From Clytia hemisphaerica (taxonomy: Eukaryota > Cnidaria > Hydrozoa > Leptothecata > Clytiidae), in contig CACVBU010000182.1 in assembly GCA_902728285.1 (NCBI GenBank), positions 77,748 through 141,747 of the forward strand: a stretch of DNA of 64,000 bases. Direction: 5' to 3'. Each line of letters opens with the position of its first letter. The stretch's first letter is position 1. The notes under the pieces are model-generated. The model saw nothing but the letters and a program-made list of their open reading frames with translations, searched no databases and was not told the origin of the DNA. A program made the position numbers and the translations under genes. Below, one piece after another: positions 48,325-59,189 of this stretch.

Positions 48325-48793
48325 TGGGCCACTCCATTAAGTATCCATACAGGGGGTAGTCGAACCTTTTCAAGTCAAAAGATTCTTAGAAACGTTTGAA
48401 CACCTTCTTGAAAATGGTAAAATTTGCAAAAAGAAGGTTGGAAATTTTCGTACCTTAAAATGACTAAAACCAGCCGTTTACTCCCTAGAAATGTTATAAT
48501 ATTTTTTTACCCCAATGGAAAAAGGGAAACTGTCGATATGGCAATCGCGTGCCAGGACAAAGTTTTTGCAAGCGAGGGAAGATATGAGGATTTAATATCA
48601 TCGAACTAATCGAACTTTTTACTGACCGAACTAATCGAATTGCTATTGCTTCAAAAAATTTGAGTGTTCGATTAGGTTCGATTAATTTTTTTAATCAAAC
48701 TTTAATCGTTCGATGGACTTCGATTAGTTCGATTGTTCGATTGGTTCGACAAGTTCGATTGATCGGGTCTGGGATATAATATGGAATGGCCCA
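48325..48793. mobile_element. MITE with TGGGCCAYTCCAT ends
   Basis: TGGGCCACTCCATT at the left and ATGGAATGGCCCA at the right are complementary with one mismatch. The right half (48,600-48,770) is filled by GTTCGATTAG/CTAATCGAAC phrases in both orientations. It lies only about 100 bp left of the large transposon. Confidence 0.65.
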
Positions 48794-48887
48794 ATTTAGT
48801 AAAGGCGTACGAAACTTAGTGTTAAGTTACCTCTGATCACGATATCGCGCAATTTTTTTATCTTCGATCACCTTCTCATCTCAGTTA

Positions 48888-48894
48888 TTCTTTT
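48888..48894. repeat. Target-site duplication, left (TTCTTTT)
   Basis: Seven bases identical to 59,183-59,189, immediately outside the two inverted repeats of the large transposon. Confidence 0.85.
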
Positions 48895-48923
48895 CAGGGT
48901 TTGAGAAAAGAGGACGGAAAATG
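48895..48923. repeat. Left terminal inverted repeat
   Basis: 29 bp, begins CAGGG, exact reverse complement of 59,154-59,182. Pairing stops abruptly at base 30. Confidence 0.97.
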
Positions 48924-48981
48924 GTCTATTCATGTATTGAAACTAGGTTTGATGATTATTGTTCTCGGGTTTTCCTTCGTT

Positions 48982-49012
48982 TGACGTCATAGCCTATTGT
49001 TCATCAACCAAT
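48982..49012 (+). promoter_or_regulatory. Candidate promoter: CRE-like site and CCAAT box
   Basis: TGACGTCA (48,982-48,989, a perfect palindromic CREB/ATF-type site) and CAACCAATCAG (CCAAT at 49,008-49,012, NF-Y-type context) lie 75-105 bp upstream of the ATG at 49,088. This spacing fits a promoter carried by the element. Assignment is by motif only. Confidence 0.5.
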
Positions 49013-49087
49013 CAGCGCCCGGGGACATTTGTTTATGTTTTTAGCGATACGTACACAAGAGTTCAAGTTCAAACTCAAAAAAGCAAA

Positions 49088-51068
49088 ATGGCGTCCGCAA
49101 GTGATGAATTAATGAGCGATTTTGATTTAAATTTTGATGCTGAGCTGCCAGAGGAACTTGTGTCGATTGAAAATTTGATATTAGATGAAGATGTAGAAAT
49201 TGATGAAGATGAGGAAATACATTTTGATGTGGAGCCAATAATAGTTGGTGAAGATATTATCCAGGAGGCAGATGAACTTGAAATGGACATTGAGTCAGAA
49301 TCTGCCAACTCTGAAATTTGTATAGTTTTTACAAGCGACACAGATGTGGCAATCGTCAAACCCTATACTGAAATAGTTGAACACAAACAAGAAACAAAGA
49401 AAAACCTAATTTATATTGTAAACATTGTGGCAAGCAGTATGTTATTAAGAAGTACTTGATAGATCACGAAGAATCATGTGGTGAGTAGCTTTACCTATGT
49501 ATAACAAAAGGTTTTAGTTTTTTCTGGTTTGTTTTACTTTGATTGCCTGCTCAGGACTGTAGAAATTTTTTGATACTTGTGTATTTAAAGGGATAATCAG
49601 ATGTCTTGAGATATTTAGATTAGAGAAACCTTTTGTGTAAAACCTCAAAGTATTTTTTGTGTAACAATTTTCCAGCTTCCAGATATCAAAATTTGAAATT
49701 TTTGAAAATGGGTTACTGTACACGGTTTTTATGTTGAAATTCAATTTTTTTCAACCAAAAACTTGTAACTTAAATATCTCGACTTTGGAAAATATTTTGA
49801 GATTTGCTCGATCAAGACAATAGAAGAATCCCACATGCCAAACATTACAAACCATCTGATTATCCCTTTAAAGACAAATCACTTAAATCCTACCTCTTGA
49901 GAAGGGAAAGGAACTGAATGGGGGATGTCGACACTTGGCCAACTCACAGGGATACTGTTCATATTGACTATCGTATATATTGTAATTGTAATCAAATAAC
50001 TTGCATCCTATAATGACATGTTGACTGTAATCATGATTTATTTCTATTTCAGGATCCAAATCAACCAAGAACCTTTCAGAATGGAGGAGCAATATACAAG
50101 AACACACATTAAGCTTTTTCAAAAATGCTGTAAGAGAGGCCGCAAAAGACAGAATATTTATTCTCAAAAAGGAATCTGTCATCCATCAACTTATAAAATA
50201 TTTGACATCTAAACTGGAAGAAAATGACAACGCTATTTTAATTTATTTCAAACAATTCACCATCTTCATGCTCCAGTGTGTACCAGACCACCCCTCAAAA
50301 ATTGAAAGCTGTACGTTCAAACTGGAAGAGGTTTTCAGTAGTAAAACGATATGGAAATTTTGGAGACAAATATTCAAGGACTTTCCAGAGAGCAAAGAAC
50401 TTCGAATTTTACTCCATTACATCCTGCACAAGCTTCACAAACAGATCTGGAATTATCGGAATAATCTTGTTGAAAACAGGCCTGAAACAAAAGCACTCAG
50501 TTTGAAACTTACACTCCAGGAGGAGAATATATTGCGATACGTTGCAGGCTACATCCCATATGTACTTTTGAAAAAGCTTGAAGATAGGAAGGAATCAGAT
50601 TCTAAAACTGCATTGTTGCTAGTGCTCCATAGCTGGAGTCAAGAACAAGGAGGGAAAGTTATCCCTTTCCTAGAATACACTCGTTCGTGGACTGAAAAGA
50701 TCAACCGTGGAGGAGCATATGTCATCAATGATGAGTTTTACATTTTCATTCGCCGTTTGGAAAATGTTATTCGTACTGTTCTAAACAGAAATTTGATGGT
50801 GCATTATGCTGGAGAGGATTTAAGGCCTTTAATTTTTGAGAAAATGGACAAGAGTAGTCTTGTGAGAATGTCATGGGACTCTTTGACAAAAGATTTAAGT
50901 GACTCTCTCTCCAACTATTTGAAGAGTGCTGTTTTCAAGATATGGACCAATGTTCGAGCTAATGCTTTCATTAAGGCTTGGGTTACGATCATTAAACTTA
51001 AGAAGAACAATAAAACAAATATTGATGATAAGGGAAAACCAGCACTGAGAAAACAGCTTTCAGGGTAG
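49088..51068 (+). CDS. Two-exon zinc-finger protein of the transposon, unknown role
   Basis: Exon 1 starts AAAATGGCG (ATG at 49,088), the best context available, and encodes an acidic N-terminus rich in D and E. It ends in one C2HC zinc finger (YCKHCGKQYVIKKYLIDHEE, then SC; C-x2-C-x12-H-x3-C). The finger lies one frame away from the ATG frame; a single missing A in the run at about 49,401 would reconcile them. Donor TGTG/GTGAGT (exon end 49,480) and acceptor TTTCTATTTCAG (exon 2 at 50,053) join in phase 1. Exon 2 is open for 337 codons and contains the strongly patterned stretch LQEENILRYVAGYIPYVLL and a later NRGGAYVINDEFY. AATAAA follows at 51,182. The product is about 470 residues. I recognise the YVAGYxP pattern from invertebrate hypothetical proteins but know no function. 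Placement suggests an accessory, DNA-binding or regulatory factor for the neighbouring transposase. Confidence 0.75.
49481..50052 (+). other. Intron of the zinc-finger gene
   Basis: GTGAGT donor, TTTCTATTTCAG acceptor, 572 bp, of which 279 bp is a later MITE insertion. Confidence 0.8.
49589..49867. mobile_element. TTAA-type MITE nested in the intron
   Basis: TTAA at 49,585-49,588 and 49,868-49,871. The ends AGGGATAATCAGATG and CATCTGATTATCCCT are exact complements. It sits inside the intron, leaving splice sites intact. An eroded copy lies at 30,600-30,840. TTAA use fits piggyBac or Kolobok machinery. Confidence 0.85.
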
Positions 51069-52720
51069 AATAAGGTTTATTGTTAGTGGTTTAAAAATGG
51101 TACAAATTCTGTGTAAAATCCTCATGGTTTTGGTTTCTCTGAAACTGAAACTTTTATAGTTGAAAAATTATTTTAATATTCAATAAATGTCCTAATTTTG
51201 AAAAATAGATCAAAATAATTTGTTTTAAAAGTGGCAAAAATCGTGAGGAATTTTATGCATAAATTTTGTTATCATTTTCTGAACGCTAAAAGACTTGATG
51301 CTTGTGTTTAAATGCTTTTAAGGTTTGTTTCAAATAAATTGACAGTCAGGACAATCCTTTTGCAGGAACATTTTTTGAATACATTGTCAATTATGTCATG
51401 GCTTTTTAGTCAATTTACAGTGAAATCTTGCAATCCTTTCAATATGTATGGTTTAAAGCTGATTTCCAGTATTTCAGTGCAAAAAATAAAATCGAAAATA
51501 ATAAATAGAAAAGATTTTGAAAAATAATTTGAGCAGATGAAGGCTTTGTAATATTAATTAACACTCAGAACTATTATTCCAGCAAGGTATTTTTTCAATC
51601 ATCTTTTTCACTCAAGGGCAATGTACCAAAATGTGTGGACTAACAATTTATTTGAAGCAAACTTTGATAAAGTCGATTTTCTTTTGTTTGCACCAAAACC
51701 TATCTACTACTGTATGCTGTTTTCTTTTGTTGTTTTTCCAAATTTGATTGTTTGGTATTTTAACCTTTTTCCCTAATTCTTAATGGAGTGAAATATTTGT
51801 CTATTTTTGATATTGACTGGTTTTCTTGTACCAAGTAACTAATTTTTTTGTTGACCTTTTGAAATTCTGGAAGAATTTGTTATAAATGAACAATTACAAA
51901 AATGGTCTTTTAAATTCTTTTTACCAAAGCAATGACGCACTATTCAGTACTTTCCCCAAAACTATTACGCTTTTAAGAATAAGATATTTTGATGTCATAC
52001 TTATGGACTGCATTTTTTTCGTATTATGTCATATTTCACTTTTTTTCTTGTAATACGTATTTACATATATGTTTGTTTAAATCATTTATTAACAGATTTA
52101 CATATCTTGGAAGATAAAAAATGTGAAAATATAAGATAATAACAGTACAGATTAAAATAAAAATGTTTTTTTTTTCCTACTTGCCAAATCACAATTAAAG
52201 ACTCTGATGCCCTTGAAAGAAATTTGTGACTTTTTAACTTTTCGAACACTTTTAATGAAAATCTTTTTATTTAAAATTTCGAAAAATATACATTTATTAA
52301 ACAGTTTATTTAAAATTTCAAAAATAGAAAAAATATAAAAGTTTACAGTCAGATAAAAAAAAGAAGGAGCCGAAAATTTATAGGTTGTTAAAATCAGAAT
52401 TCCAGGAAACGTGTCGGCTGTATTAAAATCTTAAAAAAATGTTCTCCAAAAATAGACAAAAAAACAGGATGTGAGTATGAAACTCATGTCCTGTATTCGT
52501 GTTCTATTTTCAGGTAATCTTAATTCCTTATGAAAATTTATGGTCAAACACAATTTAAATAAATAAAATGATTATTTAGAGTCAATAGAGTCAAGGATTA
52601 TTGAATGCTGCGTATGTGAAAATACCTAAAAAAATTATCTAGATGTACACGATTTATATTTTTTCTATAAAAAATCCCCTAAACGGTTGATATTTATATA
52701 CTATTCTTGAAATTAATAAG
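51069..52720. other. Intergenic spacer between convergent transposon genes
   Basis: Very AT-rich. AATAAA at 51,182 fits polyadenylation of the plus-strand gene. TTTATT at about 52,266-52,312 would be AATAAA for the minus-strand gene. No other frame or structure seen. Confidence 0.5.
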
Positions 52721-55700
52721 TCATTTCTCTAAATTTCCAAAAAGACCATCATCATCAGCGTCTTTTTTCTTCTTTTTCTCGATTTTCGGACGTTTTGGCA
52801 AAGGTGTCATGTCATGGATATTAATCCGGGGTTTTTGTTTTGGTTTGTTGGTACCAGAGGTGTTACCACGCATAACCAGAATAGCTTGGTCCTTTGCAGC
52901 AATCAATTTCCCCTCACTTGATCCATACTGCCCTAGACTAGGATTGTCACAGCCACCAAGTCTAGCTCTTTGCTTACCTATAGATATAAAGCAATCAAGA
53001 TGAAGAGAAGCCAGTAATAAATTTCAAGTCGAATCTTTACTTGCAGTAATTTTACAACTGACTTTGCATTTGATCAGTACTCTCACGTTTACGTTTACCC
53101 TCATAATAAAAATTTTGTAAGGCTCAAAGTGTCAAAATTAAGAACGATATAGTACAGCTCTGACTACGGGATTACTTAGTAGTAACATTGGGTGAAAATC
53201 GAGTTAGCTTTTTTCTGTACATAAAAAGTAAGTAAGAGCAATTTGAGGTGTTGAAAAAATATGAGCAGTTGAGTCTCCACGAAAGTTAACTGTTTGTTAT
53301 AAAATGTGTTTACTAACCAAAATGTTCTTCGATTGGATCTTGGTTAAATCGATCGGTCAAAACGAATTCTATTCCCGGTTCTTTGAGAAGTATCGGAATC
53401 AATTTGATGGTAGAGTGAACTAAAAAGGCAGAAAAACAGTTTATTTCGAGAAAAAGCTGGGAAAGGAAGCTGCTTCGATTGACGAACGTTTGAGAATATA
53501 CACGTTTGAGAATATTTTGCATAAAATGGCGTTAAACACTATTTGTTTAATGATTACAGAAAATATAAATACCAGTAATTCTTAATCCATTTAGAGTTTG
53601 AGGAGAAAGGCACATTCTCAATTTTCTCTTATCATCAACATCAGGTATTGCTTTGATTTCTGCTTGCCAATCGTTTAAGAATTTGAGAAAATTTGACTCC
53701 AACCACTGCAAAATAAAGAAAAAATATCAAAGATGTGAAAAAGTTCTAAATTAATATCTTTCGATCTAATAACCCCTTAGAAAAAGCATCTCTTTGATAT
53801 GATAAAAGCTTATATTCTTACATCCAAACGTCCATCTGGTTTTAAAGGATTAGGCTTTTTGAACGGCTTCAAGTTTTCTTTGTTCGTGTGAATTCCTTCA
53901 ACTGTAGATTTGACGTTCATGATATCGAAAAATTCGTCCATTTTAAGGAATAATTTTCTGGTCGAGACAGTAACATCAGGATTGTGCTGTTCCATGGCAT
54001 CTGCGACTGACTTGCTTAGAGCCTAAAACGAGGAACACATTCAGTTATTGCAGTAGGTCATATAGTAGGCTGCTTAAAGATTTGCCGTTAAAACATTATA
54101 GAATGTTTTTAAACTAGAAATCAATAGTAGAGACAACATAATTACAACTGAAGTTTTGTGCAAAGTTCTGTCCAAAAGCCTAAAAACAAATTATGGTTAT
54201 GGTTCATAATACTAGAATTCTTACTTGAGCTGCTAAAGCAACATTCATTCTTGCTCGTGGTGTCAAACGCACATGTTCAACAGTCAGTTTCGTTTGATGA
54301 AATCCAGGTGCATCTCGATCTATACCAACGTCGTATTCTAATAGTCCAATGACATGCTGCCAGCTGATCTCTTTCCCATCAAGCTAAAACAGAACAAAGT
54401 AAAGAGTCACATCCAAAAAATATTATTAGATTTCTAATACTATTTCTTCAATTTTTCTAAAGTTTGGATACTGTGATAGCAATGTGCTATAAATATAGAC
54501 AACAAAACGCCTTTTTAAAAAGAAACCGGAAAGAAATCCGATAAGAACAAGCTAAATTATATTCTTACAAAGAGTTCTCTGGTGTTCTGATGAGCATGTG
54601 AATTTGCTACACAATTCCTTGTAGTTTTGATTAAATGAGGAACATCACAAATAAAGTAAATTCGACGACTTGGGTCGAACTTGTTGATTGTTGAATAAAC
54701 AACGCCATCGATAATGTTTTCACTTCTTTTGTGGTAGTTGTAAAACTTCCTGTTTGGTGAAGCCCCGTCGCTGACAACAAACCACACCTACAAACATGAA
54801 AAAATCTTAAAATTTACAGAACAACTTCCCTAAAAGGACATAGAAAGGGCTTTATCATATGACAATGGATTTATAGTATAAAGGTATCAAGCAGTTAAGC
54901 TAAAATAAAAAATTAATTTACTTGAAAGAATATAAAAAAGTATACCTTGAAGTCGAGGAATTCCAAAATTCGGATAGCTTCCCAAATGATATGATACAGC
55001 TCATACCCCTTGACACCAGCCCCTGCAAAATAGGCAACAGGATAATTAAGATGAAAGTTAATGGCTCGCACCATTAAAGTGAGTACGTGAGTTGCAATAG
55101 GGGGATGCTCGTCTTGGTTAGTTACACGGCGATCAAAACAGGTTATCTCATTATTGATGTCTCCCAGATCGCAAAATCCAACTATCTTGCCAGAATTCTT
55201 ACTGTACACAATGCCAGATTTAATTTTCATTTCATCGTGTACAAGACCAACATGCAAATGTTGTTGGTTCTCCGTTAGTCGAAGTAGATTCTCCAATACA
55301 TCAGGATTGAATCCAGTGTTATGTGTGGTAAAATTGACATATTTATCCAAAGTTTTTTTGGAGGGCAGGACCAAAAAGCCAGAATTTCGTAGATGCTCAT
55401 ATGCCCCAGAGGATTTAAGGTATATGGATATACACCATCGAAGCATCACAGGGTGCCATCTCATAGTTCGTTTGTTTTCCAATGATACCTGCTTTTTCTG
55501 CTGTTCCCAAAGCAAGTGGATTGGACTGTCCTTATCAAAAGGTGAATCATTTGTTGAAACTACATTATTGCATACTTCTGTATAAAGAGATAAAGCAGAG
55601 AAAGAATTATTGCATGCAATGAGATGTTGATCATTATAATGAGTCTTTTGTGCAACATCTTGTTCTTGTTGTCACATTGAAAACAAAAATAACTCACCCT

Positions 55701-56949
55701 TTTGGGGGAGTGAATTATTGTGTAGAAGAAGTTTTTCTTGAGAGAGTGAATTGTTGCATAGAATAAGTTTTCCTTGAGATCATCAGTACAGAGTTTTGGT
55801 AGGTGAAAGAGAAAAAAGGAAAAATTATGACCAAACCTTTAAAAAACATCAAAAAATCAAAAATTCTTTTTCAACAAACCTTTCAACAAATTGTTCTCCA
55901 CAGCACATCCTTCATCTTCAACCAATTGACTTACAAAGGTTCTCATGGACTCAAGGCTACGCTTCAACGATTTGATCTGTTTTTGCTGATCAGTTGCCTT
56001 TTTCATCAAATTATCTTTTGAGAGATATTTGTTAGCTGTGAATTTAGATGGCAGTTCTGGGCTGACCGAACGACGATAAACAATATTGTGCAAATAGTGA
56101 CGGTATTTGATACATGGTTCGCATCTACTAACATCATTTCTCACCAACAACTCACAATCTTTAACACGGATAGTTTTGAGGTCTTCCACACCTGATAATG
56201 ATGCATTTTCGATGGTAGCTTTTATATTGTTTTCTTTATCCTTGAATGAACATTCTTTAGAATTTATTTTCTCATCAATAAGGTTTTTAAAGTCCTCATT
56301 TCCAGGACAAAGTTTGGATGCACTTATTGTTTCAAAAATATACAAAGCATTTTCCACATTGATTACATCAGGTAGAAATTGCAAAACTTTATTATTTCTT
56401 TCAATCAAGTTTTTCCCATGGTACAATCTCCACTTGCCATCAATCTCAATTTCAAATCTGAACCCCATCACAAAACCTTTATCAATAAATGCAAATGTGT
56501 AAGTTGGATCTCCAAACTTGCTCAGATCCATTAAATTACATTGATTGGCAGCTTCAGTTAATGAAAATGGAGATCTTGAATTTTGATTCCTTTGATCAGG
56601 AGAACTTTCACTAGTCGTTTTCGATTCTTTTATAATTCTAAATCCTTTATTTCTCACTTTTGGTAAATTACAAATATTGCAACTAGTGTCAGAGTGAGGT
56701 TGAAAAACTGGTAGAACATCTGAAGTGGTATGCGTTGCCTTATTGGCATCATCTAATTTCTTACGACAGGTGTCACATAATTTGGGTGGATGGATACCTG
56801 TGACATCATCTTTTAAGGTATAACCGAAAAGTTCTTGAATCGTCCTTTCATATGTTGATGCCAATTTTGGATTATAGGACTTAAAACGCTTGATTACAAT
56901 CTTGTTACCACAGGTTCGACATATTTCATTCAACTTGGAAAGATGTTTC
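52721..56949 (-). CDS. P-superfamily transposase with RAG1 N-terminal-like zinc module
   Basis: Eight exons join in frame on the minus strand: 56,949-55,880, 55,577-54,946, 54,787-54,569, 54,383-54,225, 54,022-53,822, 53,705-53,573, 53,419-53,318 and 52,977-52,721 (TGA). All introns are GT-AG and phases match at every joint. With a tentative first exon at 59,086 the product is about 934 residues. The N-terminus has CRTC, then GIHPPKLCDTC, then FQPHSDTSCNIC, the cysteine/histidine spacing of the RAG1 N-terminal zinc region. A CEPC motif and a coiled coil (about residues 320-355) follow. Next comes the P/THAP9-type core: RWHPVMLRWCISIYLKSSGA, LPSKKTLDKY, HDEMKIKSG, VVSDGASPN, DVPHLIKTTRN, LSPQTLNGLR and FNQDPIEEHFG. 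The D of HDEM, the D of SDG and an E of NQDPIEE are the likely catalytic triad (inference from RNase H-fold order). The C-terminus is a lysine-rich, possibly nuclear-localising tail. No stop or frameshift was seen. Confidence 0.88.
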
Positions 56950-59054
56950 CTGAATGAAACAAAATTTTATTGATTTTAATATATTTTAAGAAAAATATAG
57001 AACAAACTTGGATTTCAAGTCTTTACAAATTAAAAGAGCTAACCCTGACAAAGTCATTTGTCCATAATAACATATTTTCCATTATGGGTTAGGTTAGGTT
57101 AAGTTAAGTCATTTGCATTATTTAACCTAGATTGATTAGTTAACAAAATCTTTAAGAGTAAAACTTTCTCAGAACATGTATATGCCCATATATACGTGTG
57201 AATGTGAAACAATTTCAAATTTTGCCAACAGAAATGTTAAAATCACGAAAATGTATTAAATGAAACTGAAGTTCATACTTACTCAGATGTCTCCATTTAG
57301 ACAGTTATAAAAATGTTGTTTGTCTGTATATATATGCCAATTATGTTTTTATTTTATCTTAAAAATTTCTAGGATAAAAAAGAGTCAATGGTATACACTC
57401 CAAATACATATTGATCTTATCATTTAGGACTAACAAAATTTTATGCATATATACCTGTATTTAATCTCATTATATCAACAGCTTATATTGCCCTCAAGTT
57501 TAACAAAATTTAAAAAATTAAAAATCTTAAACATTCTATCATTCTGTTTTTCGCTATATATGGCTGTTGACTGTATTCTAATAAACTGAAGCTCTCAATG
57601 TTATTTTAGTCCCTGTAATGGATAATGAATAATGTGTGTAGCACATATCCAGTTTGCAGAGTACAGTACGACAGTATTGCAGAAATCACTGTGATCCATC
57701 TGGGGGGGACAGTTACATCAATATGCCTTCTTACCTGTCTTTAAAAATATAAATAAAAGTAATCAAGGAAAAGGACGCGAAAAAAAAAGACATAAGTGTG
57801 AGAACAGAGTAATCAAACTCGTTAGAAAAAGTACCATTAGAAGTCATAAAAAATCAACCTGAATAAATGCAATCGAAATCCCAGAGAACTTCATAATTCC
57901 CCAAACAACATTACATTACTATGTCAAACTCCCATTACATAAATTTTACAATTACGTCAGAGTAGACTACGCTCGCCACCGAAGAGGTTTATTTGGAAAG
58001 GGTAATTACATTTTATTGTTCGCTTCTTTTTTAAAGATTGGCCGGGTTGGAAAAGTATGAATTTCTTTGTACATATTTTACCTACCCCAAATATTTAGGA
58101 GGCTGAGTTTTAAACAAATGGTCAAGTTGAAACGAACGATAAATGTATCAAGGTCTGTTTTATTTACCCCCTGGTGACTTAACAAAAGAGACTTAACTCG
58201 ATGTTACAATCCAATTATTGGAAGTTTTTCTCGGCCTTTTTATAATGAGCGAGACATACGTTCTCTGATTACGCAATTTTCATATTGACATTTTCGAGGC
58301 ATTTTGATGTAACTGGGGGGAGGGGCATTTAGGCAAATATTTCCTCACTCATTGCAAAACTAGTGGAAATAAAATCATTTTCTGGCTTTTAAACAGTTTT
58401 TCTGAATAAATGTATACTTTAAGGGCAAGGACTTCAATGCTAAAAATGTTTTGAGGGAGGGGGCAAACCCAATTAAGCTCTGAAAACTGCCAGGCGGTCA
58501 CATAATCTCACACAGCCTTATTGCCATTCTTACGCTTTGAACAAATTTCCAATACAATTGAGGATATTAAAAATAGAACATAGTGTGATGGTGCTCTTAA
58601 TTTGAGCAAAATAATTTCGATATCAACTTTTCTGCATTACATTTGAGGGTAAAAAGAGCCAATTCGTTGTTTGAAAAGACAGTAAAAAGTACAAGTTCTA
58701 GGAACTGTCCGAGTTGAAAATGGCCTCCCCGAGTGTATAAATATATATTTCCAGATAGCCTCATGTTAAAGGATTCCAAAAATCTTTGGTTTGAGCACTG
58801 TATACTTATCTTTCTTGTGAAATGGACATCTTTCCAAACACCACTTTTGAACCAACCAGTCTGCACTGCCTATTTACAGTCTTGAATAACTTTTGAACAA
58901 CACAGGGTTTTCCCCAGATTTCTTTTGCAAAGGAAAGCCAAATGTTTGAACAAACCAATCAAACAAGAGATATGTCTAAAATTGTGAGGAAAACCCTCAA
59001 AAAAGAAGAGAAAGTTGACTGAACATGAACAGCACTGCACATAATCGCCATCAC
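56950..59054 (-). other. Probable large first intron of the transposase gene
   Basis: The acceptor TTTTGTTTCATTCAG borders exon 56,949. The stretch is AT-rich. Frames at 58,597-58,866 and 58,870-59,076 show no motifs. A GGTTAGGTTAGGTTAAGTTA run near 57,086 is a short TTAGG-like patch. Confidence 0.45.
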
Positions 59055-59086
59055 CATTTTTTTCCCCATCTCTCAAAGGCCGCCAT
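59055..59086 (-). CDS. Tentative first coding exon of the transposase gene
   Basis: AAAATGGCGG lies 97 bp inside the right end. It would encode MAAFERWGKK plus two bases, then a weak donor TG/GTGATG. Its phase is exactly what the acceptor at 56,950 (TTCATTCAG/G) needs, giving a junction tryptophan. The context mirrors the AAAATGGCG start of the plus-strand gene. Only transcript data can confirm it; other small exons in the 2.1-kb intron are possible. Confidence 0.4.
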
Positions 59087-59153
59087 TTTATTCACATCGC
59101 CCGGAACATTCAAAGGGCGCCGATTTGAATAGAAAAACAATAAAACCCGAAAT

Positions 59154-59182
59154 CATTTTCCGTCCTCTTTTCTCAAACCCTG
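59154..59182. repeat. Right terminal inverted repeat
   Basis: 29 bp, exact complement of the left repeat, ends CCCTG followed by the TTCTTTT duplication. Confidence 0.97.
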
Positions 59183-59189
59183 TTCTTTT
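59183..59189. repeat. Target-site duplication, right (TTCTTTT)
   Basis: Matches 48,888-48,894. The next base on each side differs, so the duplication is 7 bp rather than the 8 bp known for the Drosophila P element. Confidence 0.85.

Larger units (their letters stand above)
48895..59182. mobile_element. Complete 10.29-kb DNA transposon, RAG1N/P-type transposase
   Basis: Perfect 29-bp terminal inverted repeats (48,895-48,923 and 59,154-59,182, starting CAGGGTTTGAGAAAAGAGG) and a 7-bp TTCTTTT duplication bound the unit. It holds two convergent genes whose 3' ends face each other across about 1.65 kb: a two-exon zinc-finger gene on plus (49,088-51,068) and a multi-exon transposase on minus (52,721-56,949, with a probable first exon near 59,086). 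The transposase catalytic half is P-element/THAP9-like, but the N-terminus is a RAG1-type zinc module. RAG1-N-like proteins in mobile elements have been described, as I recall, from molluscs; whether that family has this two-gene layout I cannot check. Identical ends and open exons imply recent insertion. Confidence 0.93.

Noticed and set aside
48424..48609. Plus-strand frame just left of the large transposon as a gene
   Set aside because: It lies inside the TGGGCCAYTCCAT MITE and has no motifs.
57082..57106. GGTTAGGTTAGGTTAAG patch as telomeric sequence
   Set aside because: Only about four imperfect units in the interior of a transposon intron.
58597..59076. Cysteine-containing minus-strand frames near the right end as transposase exons
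   Set aside because: No family match, and frame and splice phases do not fit the acceptor at 56,950.
48895..59182. Transib/RAG-type transposon
   Set aside because: The ends lack the CACAGTG-type start and the duplication is 7 bp rather than 5; the catalytic core reads as P/THAP9-like. Only the N-terminal zinc module resembles RAG1.
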